From positions 1 to 5,679 of the forward strand of contig CAMZIX010000082.1 in assembly GCA_947307375.1 (NCBI GenBank): a stretch of DNA of 5,679 bases, read 5' to 3'. Under the pieces are notes generated by a model. The model was not told the origin of the DNA and did no database searches. It saw only the letters and a program-made list of their open reading frames with translations. Each line of letters begins with the position of its first letter. The first letter of the stretch is position 1. This document shows positions 1-5,679 of the stretch, piece by piece. The stretch is from an uncultured Clostridia bacterium. Lineage in GTDB: Bacteria; Bacillota_A; Clostridia; Oscillospirales; Oscillospiraceae. The position numbers and the translations under genes were made by a program.

Positions 1-953
1 TGTACAGTCTGCCGGCCTACGGCACGGTGGACCCGAACCCGCTGATGGCGCCCTTCTTCATTCTTTTCTTCGGACTGATGATGGCGGACATGGGCTACGG
101 TCTCATCATGATTGCGGCGGCCATCGTCGCCATGGTAAAAATGAAGCCGGAGGGCGGCTCGCGCGCTTTCTGCCAGCTGCTGCTCTACGGCGGCATCGCG
201 ACCTTCGCCATGGGCTTTCTGACCGGCGCCTTCTTCAGCGACATCCCCTATCAGCTCGTGCACATCATCAATCCGAAAAGCACCTGGCCCGGCCTCTGGC
301 ACCTCTTCAGCCCGGAGACGGACAGCACCATGGTGCTCTACGGCTCGATGGTCCTGGGCCTGCTGCACCTGAACACCGGCATGGCCGTGAACTTTGTGCA
401 GAAGTGGAAGGCCGGCAATAAGGGCGACGCGATCTTCGAGGAGGGCTCCCTCTGGGTGATCCTGCTCGGCGGCGTCCTCTTCGCGCTCGGCAAGCTGGTG
501 CTGGATCTGCCGGTCCTGGGCACCGTCGGCCTCGCGATCCTGATCCTCGGCGCGGCGGCGCTCCTCTTCGGCGCCGGACGCCACGCCAAGGGCTTCGGCA
601 AGGTCACGGCGGCCTTCGGCTGCATCTACAACACGGCCACGGGCTGGTTCGGCGACGTGCTGAGCTACTCGCGTATCATGGCCCTGATGCTGGCCGGCGG
701 CGTCGTCGGCAAGGTCTTCAACACCGTCGCCGTCATGCCGATGCAGAGCGCGGGCCTCAACGTGATCACGGTGCTGGCCTTCGTGATCATCTTCCTGCTG
801 GGCCATGCGATGAACTTCGCGCTGAACCTGCTGGGCTGCTATGTGCACGACCTGCGTCTGCAGTGCCTGGAGTTCTTCGGCAAGTTCTACTCGGACGGCG
901 GCAAGCCCTTCCGTCCGCTCCGCTACAGCGGCACTTATGTCAAAGCAAAATAA
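1..953 (+). CDS. ntpI: V-type ATPase subunit I (a subunit), C-terminal membrane domain, 5' end cut
   Basis: This is the membrane stator subunit that forms the two half-channels for the ion beside the K ring. The frame is open from base 3 to the TAA at 951-953 and gives 316 residues. The family is about 600-660 residues, so the cytoplasmic N-terminal half lies upstream. There is no start here: the GTG at 27 is an internal valine, because family-like sequence (YSLPAYGTVDPNPLM) runs through it. Numbering from the first full codon, residues 10-33 hold the conserved DPNPLMAPFF...FFGLMMADMGYG block. About seven hydrophobic segments follow. The motif GDVLSYSRIMALML carries Arg224, and HDLRLQCLEFFGKFY carries Arg285. 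These match the two arginines that face the ring carboxylate in a subunits (yeast Vph1 Arg735 and Arg799). The K gene follows after 38 bases. Identity is secure; the helix count is by eye. Confidence 0.96.
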   Translation, partial: YSLPAYGTVDPNPLMAPFFILFFGLMMADMGYGLIMIAAAIVAMVKMKPEGGSRAFCQLLLYGGIATFAMGFLTGAFFSDIPYQLVHIINPKSTWPGLWHLFSPETDSTMVLYGSMVLGLLHLNTGMAVNFVQKWKAGNKGDAIFEEGSLWVILLGGVLFALGKLVLDLPVLGTVGLAILILGAAALLFGAGRHAKGFGKVTAAFGCIYNTATGWFGDVLSYSRIMALMLAGGVVGKVFNTVAVMPMQSAGLNVITVLAFVIIFLLGHAMNFALNLLGCYVHDLRLQCLEFFGKFYSDGGKPFRPLRYSGTYVKAK

Positions 954-967
954 ATTGAATCATATAG

Positions 968-1468
<501 letters not shown>

Positions 1469-1488
1469 TCGTTCGGATTGGAGTAGGT

Positions 1489-2088
1489 ATGAAAGGCACT
1501 GAAAAAATCATCGCGCATATCCGGGCTGACGCCGAGGCGCAGTCCGCCGCGATCCTGTCTCAGGCTGAGCAGCAGTGCGCCGCGATCCGGGAAGAGTATG
1601 AGGCCAGGGCCAGGGAACGCTACAGCGAAAAGCTCCTTTCGGGCGGCAAGGCCTGCGAGGACCGCGTGGACAGCATGGACCGCATCGCCCGCATGGAGGC
1701 GAGGAAGGGCCTGCTGGCGCTCAAGCAGGAGATGGTCTCCAGAAGCTTCGAGCTGGCCTGCGAAAAGCTGGTGAACCTGCCCGAGGCGGACTACGTCGCC
1801 CTGCTGGCGAGGCTCGCGGCCGAGGCCGCCGTCACCGGCGAGGAGGAGATCGTCCTCAACGCGCGCGACCGCGCCGCCGTCGGCGAAAAGGCCGTCAAGG
1901 CCGCCAACGCGAAGCTCGCGGAGGCCGGCAAGACCGCGAAGCTGAAGCTCTCCCCGGCGGAGGGCGCCTTCGCCGGCGGCCTGCTGCTGCGCCGCGGCAG
2001 CATCGAGACCAACTGCACCGCGGAGCTCCTGGTGGAGCTGCAGCGCAGCGAGATGTCCTCGGAGCTGGCCGGCGTGCTGTTCGACTGA
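1489..2088 (+). CDS. ntpE: V-type ATPase subunit E (peripheral stalk)
   Basis: This is a peripheral stalk subunit that pairs with G/H and holds the A3B3 head against rotation. It has 199 residues, usual for the family. Residues 1-95 or so are charged and alanine-rich with a coiled-coil look (MKGTEKIIAHIRADAEAQ at the N-terminus). Residues 97-199 form the globular head-binding part, with LPEADYVALL (97-106) and the family signature GGLLLRRGSIETNCTAELLVE (163-183). The reading frame is open back to 1393, inside ntpK. The ATG at 1489 is preferred because family similarity begins there, GGAG lies at 1480-1483 and the gap from the ntpK stop is only 20 bases. The N-terminal half is poorly conserved in this family, so the assignment rests on the C-terminal signature and on position. 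The partner G/H gene is not in the window. Confidence 0.94.
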   Translation: MKGTEKIIAHIRADAEAQSAAILSQAEQQCAAIREEYEARARERYSEKLLSGGKACEDRVDSMDRIARMEARKGLLALKQEMVSRSFELACEKLVNLPEADYVALLARLAAEAAVTGEEEIVLNARDRAAVGEKAVKAANAKLAEAGKTAKLKLSPAEGAFAGGLLLRRGSIETNCTAELLVELQRSEMSSELAGVLFD

Positions 2089-2099
2089 TCCCGACGGAC

Positions 2100-2105
2100 A
2101 GGAGG
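2100..2105 (+). promoter_or_regulatory. Ribosome binding site that fixes the TTG start of ntpC
   Basis: AGGAGG sits 7 bases before the TTG at 2113, which decides the start of ntpC: no ATG or GTG in that frame lies near it. Another TTG at 2108 is in a different frame. The GGGAT at 2104-2108 overlaps this site and is complementary to ATCCC at 2088-2092, so the site may be partly paired in the mRNA. Confidence 0.8.
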
Positions 2106-2112
2106 GATTGGA

Positions 2113-3096
2113 TTGCAGACCAAACGAGAAGATTATCTGTTTCTTTCCTCGATGCTGCGCGCGCGGGAGCCGCGGATGCTCAGCCGCGACAAGGCCGAGC
2201 GGATGCTGGACGCCCCCTCCTACGGCGAGTGCGCCAAGCTCCTGACCGACTGCGGCTACGAGGACATGTCCCAGCTGAACGCGTCTGAGATCGACCGGAC
2301 GCTGTCCCTGCGCCGGGAGGAGATCTTCCATGAGCTCTCTCTGCAGGCGCCCGCGAAGGACCTGGTGGATCTGTTCCGCGTCAAATACGATTACCACAAC
2401 GCCAAGGCGATGCTGAAGGCCGAGGCGGCCGGCAGCGATCCGCTGCCCGTGATGAGCGCGTCCGGCCGCGTCTCTCCCGAGGAGATGCTTGCCGCCTGGC
2501 ACGAGGAGCGGCTGCACGAGCTGCCCGCGCGTCTGGCCGCGGCCATCACCGAGGGCGGGGAGCTGCTGGCCCGCACCGCGAACCCCCAGCTCGCGGACTT
2601 CACGCTGGACCGCGCCTGCTTTGAAGAGCTGCGTGCGCTGGCCGCGGACAAGGGCGACTTTGTCAAAGGCTATGTGAGCCTTCTGGCCGACAGCACCAAC
2701 CTCAAAAGCGCGGTGCGCACGGCGCGCATGGGCAAAAACGCGGACTTCCTGCGTCTGGCGCTGGTGCCGGGCGGCCGGGTGGACGCCGATCGCTTCGCCG
2801 CCGCCGGCGAGGGCCTTCCGGGGCTTTTCAACGGCTCCGTGCTGGCCGAGGCCGCCAATCTCGGCGCGGCCGCCGCGGAGGGCGGCAGCATGACCGCCTT
2901 TGAGCGCGCCTGCGACAACGCGGTGCAGACCTATCTGCGCGGCGCCAAGCTCGTCTCCTTCGGCGAGGAGGCCGTGCTGGCCTATCTGGCGGCCGTGGAG
3001 ACCGAGATCACGGCGGCGCGCATGATCCTGACGGGGAAGCTGGCGGGCATCGCCCCCCAGACGATCCGGGAAAGGCTGCGTGATCTGTATGCTTAA
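2113..3096 (+). CDS. ntpC: V-type ATPase subunit C (d-type socket subunit)
   Basis: This soluble, all-helical subunit (the equivalent of eukaryotic d) sits on the cytoplasmic face of the K ring and receives the D/F shaft. It has 327 residues, in the family range. Conserved blocks occur in the expected order. LFRVKYDYHNAKAMLKAE (87-104) is the kYDyhNaK signature. DSTNLKSAVRTAR (193-205) is the second repeat's DxxNLKxxxR. Near the C-terminus, YLAAVETEITAARMILTGKLAGI (291-313) matches the YL...E....R.i..gK motif. The protein has the threefold repeat of this family, visible as these three similar segments. Translation probably starts at TTG 2113 (MQTKREDYLFLSSMLRARE), supported by AGGAGG 7 bases upstream. 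The 3' end overlaps the start of the F gene by 8 bases, implying coupled translation. Confidence 0.95.
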   Translation: MQTKREDYLFLSSMLRAREPRMLSRDKAERMLDAPSYGECAKLLTDCGYEDMSQLNASEIDRTLSLRREEIFHELSLQAPAKDLVDLFRVKYDYHNAKAMLKAEAAGSDPLPVMSASGRVSPEEMLAAWHEERLHELPARLAAAITEGGELLARTANPQLADFTLDRACFEELRALAADKGDFVKGYVSLLADSTNLKSAVRTARMGKNADFLRLALVPGGRVDADRFAAAGEGLPGLFNGSVLAEAANLGAAAAEGGSMTAFERACDNAVQTYLRGAKLVSFGEEAVLAYLAAVETEITAARMILTGKLAGIAPQTIRERLRDLYA

Positions 3097-3409
3097 AATC
3101 GCTGTGATCGGCGGTCGCGAGACCGTCATGGGCTTCAAGGCGCTCGGCCTGGAGACCTGCCCCGCGGCGGACGCGGCGGAGGCCGGACAGATCCTGCGCC
3201 GTCTGACCCGCGAGAGCGAGGACTACGCCATCATCTACATCGAGGAGACCCTGGCGGCGGAGCTTTCGCATGAGATCGACCGTTTCAAGGACAGCCCCAA
3301 GCCGGCCATCATTCTGATCCCCGGCCGCGAGGGCAGCATCGGCCTTGGGCAGTCGGCCCTGAAGGCGGCCGTGGAACGCGCCGTCGGCACGAATATCCTG
3401 GGCGACTGA
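3089..3409 (+). CDS. ntpG: V-type ATPase subunit F (central shaft)
   Basis: This small Rossmann-like subunit binds subunit D in the rotating shaft. The gene is called ntpG in E. hirae and atpF or ntpF in many annotations. From ATG 3089 it has 106 residues, typical for the family. The N-terminus [20 protein letters not shown] (1-20) is the family's strand-turn-helix. DYAIIYIEE (45-53) is the second strand, and [12 protein letters not shown] (72-83) plus the [11 protein letters not shown] end complete the fold. An in-frame GTG at 3080 would add three residues, but homologues begin at about the ATG. The start lies inside the last codons of ntpC (8-base overlap). The only nearby purine run is AAAGG at 3071-3075, 13 bases from the ATG and 4 from the GTG, so initiation probably depends on ribosomes finishing ntpC. 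Gly9 replaces the aspartate usually found in the 'GD' of this turn. Confidence 0.93.
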   Translation: MLKIAVIGGRETVMGFKALGLETCPAADAAEAGQILRRLTRESEDYAIIYIEETLAAELSHEIDRFKDSPKPAIILIPGREGSIGLGQSALKAAVERAVGTNILGD

Positions 3410-3430
3410 GCCCGACCTTCAACAACAAAA

Positions 3431-3438
3431 AGGAAGGA
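3431..3438 (+). promoter_or_regulatory. Ribosome binding site of ntpA in an A-rich leader
   Basis: AGGAAGGA lies 9 bases before the ATG at 3448. The 38-base gap (3410-3447) is A-rich and contains CCTTC at 3416-3420, complementary to GAAGG at 3433-3437 within this site. A five-pair stem with a 12-base loop is possible but weak. No promoter-like pair of hexamers was seen in the gap. Confidence 0.7.
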
Positions 3439-3447
3439 ACGAACGAT

Positions 3448-5217
3448 ATGAGCGGAACTATTACCAAGGTATCCGGCCCGCTGGTCGTGGCCGAGGGCCT
3501 CAGCGACGCCAACGTCTCCGACGTGGTGCGCGTGGGCTCTCAGCATCTGATCGGCGAGATTCTGAACATGACCGGCGACCGCGCCTCCATCCAGGTCTAT
3601 GAGGAGACTTCCGGTCTCGGACCCGGCGCGAAGGTCGTCACCACCGGCATGCCCATGTCCGTGGAGCTCGGGCCCGGCATGCTGGACAACATCTACGACG
3701 GCATCCAGCGTCCCCTGCCGGAGATGCGCGCCGCCGCCGGTGATTCCATTACCCGCGGCATCGACGTGCCGGCGCTGAACCGCGAGAAGGTCTGGGACTT
3801 CGTGCCCGTGGCCAAGCGCGGCGACATGGTCGGCCCGGGCGACGTGCTCGGCACCGTCCAGGAGACCAGCGCCATCCTCCACAAGATCATGGTCCCGAAC
3901 GGTGTGAAGGGCATGGTCGTCAGCGTGGAGAGCGGCAGCCACGTCATCACCGATGTGATCGCCGTCGTGCGCGACAACAAGGGCAAGGAGCATGAGCTGA
4001 CGATGATCCAGCGCTGGCCCGTGCGTATCGCCCGCCCCTATGAGAAGAAATATGTGCCCAGCCGCCCGATGAACAGCGGCCAGCGCATCATCGACACGAT
4101 GTTCCCGATCGCCAAGGGCGGCACCGCCGCCGTTCCCGGCCCCTTCGGCTCGGGCAAGACGGTCGTGCAGCACCAGCTGGCCAAGTGGTCGGACGTGGAC
4201 ATCGTCGTCTACATCGGCTGCGGCGAGCGCGGCAACGAGATGACCGACGTTCTGATGGAGTTCCCCGAGCTGAAGGACCCGCGCAACGGCGAGCCGCTGA
4301 TGAAGCGCACCGTGCTGATCGCGAACACCTCCGACATGCCCGTGGCGGCCCGCGAGGCCTCCATCTACACCGGCATCACCATCGCCGAGTACTTCCGCGA
4401 CATGGGCTACGACGTGGCCGTCCTGGCCGACTCCACCTCCCGCTGGGCCGAGGCCCTGCGCGAGATGTCCGGCCGTCTGGAAGAGATGCCCGGCGAAGAA
4501 GGCTACCCCGCCTACCTTGCCTCCCGCCTGGCGCAGTTCTACGAGCGCGCCGGCGTCGTCGAGTGCATGGGCAAAGACGAGCGCCGCGGCTCCGTTACCG
4601 CGATCGGCGCCGTGTCGCCTCCGGGCGGCGATATTTCCGAGCCCGTCTCCCAGGCCACGATGCGCATCGTCAAGGTCTTCTGGGCGCTGGACTCCTCTCT
4701 GGCCTACGCCCGCCACTTCCCGGCCATCAACTGGCTGACCTCCTACTCCCTGTATCTGGACACGCTGGAGCCCTGGTACACCGAGCAGTTCGGCGAGGCC
4801 TATATGCTCAACCGCACCAAGGCCATGCACATCCTCCAGGAGGAGAGCGAGCTGCAGGAGATCGTCCGCCTCGTCGGTCAGGACGCGCTCAGCCCCGCCG
4901 ACCGTCTGACGATGGAGACCGCGAAGATGATCCGCGAGGACTTCCTCCAGCAGAACGCCTTCGTGGACGAGGACGCCTATTCCTCCTACGCCAAGCAGTT
5001 CCGCCTGATGGATCTGGTCCTGCGCTACGACGCCTTCTGCCGCGAGGCGCTGGACAAGGGCGTGGACATGAACGCGCTCTTCACCATCCCCGCCCGCGAA
5101 AAGATCGGCCGCGCGAAGATGGCGGACGCCAAAACCTTCGCCGCCGATTACGACGCCATCGAGGCGCAGATGAAGAAAGAGATCGCCGAAGTCATTGCCG
5201 GAGGTGAGGACGCATGA
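3448..5217 (+). CDS. ntpA: V-type ATPase catalytic subunit A
   Basis: This catalytic subunit hydrolyses ATP (or makes it in reverse) at its interface with subunit B. It has 589 residues, against about 590 in the family. In order: an N-terminal beta barrel (about 1-70), the A-specific bulge domain (about 110-185), the nucleotide-binding domain (about 190-430) and a helical C-terminal domain. The P-loop GPFGSGKT (231-238) contains Lys237, and [10 protein letters not shown] (257-266) contains Glu260, the equivalent of the E. hirae catalytic base Glu261. [22 protein letters not shown] begins at about residue 326, with the Walker B Asp328. [18 protein letters not shown] and the [13 protein letters not shown] segment follow. 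All expected catalytic residues are present. One substitution stands out: Asp296 in [13 protein letters not shown], where most relatives I recall have Asn. The stop codon overlaps the ATG of ntpB (ATGA), and the last codons carry ntpB's ribosome binding site. Confidence 0.98.
   Translation: MSGTITKVSGPLVVAEGLSDANVSDVVRVGSQHLIGEILNMTGDRASIQVYEETSGLGPGAKVVTTGMPMSVELGPGMLDNIYDGIQRPLPEMRAAAGDSITRGIDVPALNREKVWDFVPVAKRGDMVGPGDVLGTVQETSAILHKIMVPNGVKGMVVSVESGSHVITDVIAVVRDNKGKEHELTMIQRWPVRIARPYEKKYVPSRPMNSGQRIIDTMFPIAKGGTAAVPGPFGSGKTVVQHQLAKWSDVDIVVYIGCGERGNEMTDVLMEFPELKDPRNGEPLMKRTVLIANTSDMPVAAREASIYTGITIAEYFRDMGYDVAVLADSTSRWAEALREMSGRLEEMPGEEGYPAYLASRLAQFYERAGVVECMGKDERRGSVTAIGAVSPPGGDISEPVSQATMRIVKVFWALDSSLAYARHFPAINWLTSYSLYLDTLEPWYTEQFGEAYMLNRTKAMHILQEESELQEIVRLVGQDALSPADRLTMETAKMIREDFLQQNAFVDEDAYSSYAKQFRLMDLVLRYDAFCREALDKGVDMNALFTIPAREKIGRAKMADAKTFAADYDAIEAQMKKEIAEVIAGGEDA
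5200..5207 (+). promoter_or_regulatory. Ribosome binding site of ntpB inside the end of ntpA
   Basis: GGAGGTGA is an exact complement of the core 3' end of 16S rRNA. It lies within the last codons of ntpA, 6 bases before the ATG at 5214. With the ATGA stop/start overlap, it settles the ntpB start and allows both fresh initiation and re-initiation. Confidence 0.88.
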
Positions 5218-5679
5218 TCAAAGAGTATAAAACCATCCATGAGATCGCCAGCCCCCTGATGGTGGTCGAGCACGTCGAGGGCGTCACCTACGACGAGCTG
5301 GGCGAGCTGGAGCTCCCCAACGGCGAAGTCCGCCGCTGCAAGGTGCTGGAGGTCGAGAACGACAAGGCGGTCGTCCAGCTGTTCGAGTCCGCGCAGGGCA
5401 TCAACCTGGCGGAGACCAAGGTCCGCTTCCTGGGCCATCCCCAGCAGCTGGCCGTGTCCGAGGACATGCTGGGCCGCGTCTTCAACGGCATGGGCCAGCC
5501 CATCGACGGCGGCCCCGCCATCCTGGCCGACGCCCATAACGACATCAACGGCCTGCCCATGAACCCCGCCGCCCGCGCCTATCCCGCCGAGTTCATCCAG
5601 ACCGGCGTCAGCACGATCGACGGCCTGAACACCCTGGTCCGCGGCCAGAAGCTGCCGATCTTCTCCGGCTCCGGCCTGC
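5214..5679 (+). CDS. ntpB: V-type ATPase non-catalytic subunit B, 3' end cut
   Basis: This subunit alternates with A in the A3B3 head and supplies the arginine finger to the A site; the finger residue lies beyond the window. The frame from ATG 5214 stays open to the last base, giving 155 of about 460 residues. The N-terminus [19 protein letters not shown] and the following beta barrel (to about residue 75) are typical. [16 protein letters not shown] and the segment [39 protein letters not shown] (117-155) are diagnostic. The P-loop position reads SGSGL, not GxxxxGKT, which is the normal degenerate form in B subunits and explains why B does not hydrolyse ATP. The gene overlaps ntpA by 4 bases (ATGA). 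Subunit D is expected next, outside the window. Confidence 0.97.
   Translation, partial: MIKEYKTIHEIASPLMVVEHVEGVTYDELGELELPNGEVRRCKVLEVENDKAVVQLFESAQGINLAETKVRFLGHPQQLAVSEDMLGRVFNGMGQPIDGGPAILADAHNDINGLPMNPAARAYPAEFIQTGVSTIDGLNTLVRGQKLPIFSGSGL

Noticed and set aside
27..29. GTG as the start of subunit I
   Set aside because: The frame continues upstream to base 3 with conserved family residues, and the protein is only the C-terminal half of a roughly 600-residue subunit, so the gene is cut by the window edge.
3235..4830. A 531-codon open frame on the minus strand opposite ntpG and ntpA
   Set aside because: It is the same composition effect: His/Ala/Gly/Val-rich with no family motif, and it lies opposite the highly conserved catalytic subunit A.
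4185..5207. A 340-codon plus-strand frame inside ntpA
   Set aside because: It is out of frame with the well-conserved ntpA, extremely Arg/Gly/Pro/His-rich and without a plausible ribosome binding site, so it is a shadow of G+C-rich codons.
5634..5679. Missing Walker A lysine in subunit B read as a defect
   Set aside because: The SGSGL sequence is the normal degenerate P-loop of non-catalytic V-type B subunits, so it is not a mutation.

Overview
The window is one uninterrupted, co-directional stretch (+ strand) of a bacterial V-type (A/V-type) ATPase operon in the order I-K-E-C-F-A-B. Both ends are cut. It opens inside the membrane subunit I (the 'a' subunit) and closes inside subunit B, just at its P-loop-like segment. 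Five genes are complete: K, E, C, F and A. All seven products are recognisable by family motifs. No mobile element, CRISPR array, RNA gene, promoter or rho-independent terminator was seen, and no gap between genes exceeds 38 bases.

The DNA is G+C-rich, with third codon positions mostly G or C. Most genes have strong Shine-Dalgarno sequences of the AGGAGG type. The K subunit is a four-helix double hairpin with one carboxylate, closely resembling Enterococcus hirae NtpK. The order I-K-E-C-F-A-B is the one found in Clostridia and enterococci. It differs from the E-A-B-D-I-K order common in Spirochaetes and Bacteroidetes, and Thermus-type operons with the same order have a shorter, two-helix c subunit. 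The best guess is a G+C-rich member of the Clostridia, such as an Oscillospiraceae-like gut anaerobe. This taxonomic call is inference; no marker gene is present.

Layout: the C-terminal membrane half of I (to 953) and K (992-1468) form the ion-translocating Vo part. E (1489-2088) is a peripheral stalk subunit, C (2113-3096) is the socket joining the rotor ring to the central shaft, and F (3089-3409) is part of the shaft. A (3448-5217) is the catalytic subunit and B (5214 to the window end) the non-catalytic one; together they form the A3B3 head. The partner stalk subunit (G/H) and shaft subunit D are not in the window. From known operons they are expected upstream of I and downstream of B.

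How the parts work: ATP hydrolysis at A/B interfaces turns the shaft (D/F), which turns the K ring through C. Ions pass between the ring's glutamate and the arginines of subunit I. K carries the complete set of polar side chains that binds Na+ in E. hirae (Thr62, Gln63, Gln110, Glu139, Tyr66 here), so sodium coupling is the most informative prediction. C/F and A/B genes overlap, and the gaps before C and A contain short inverted repeats that could tie each gene's translation to that of the gene before it.

I found no evidence of an undescribed system. The window is a well-known operon, and the findings are refinements: ion specificity, start choices, translational coupling and a few residue substitutions.
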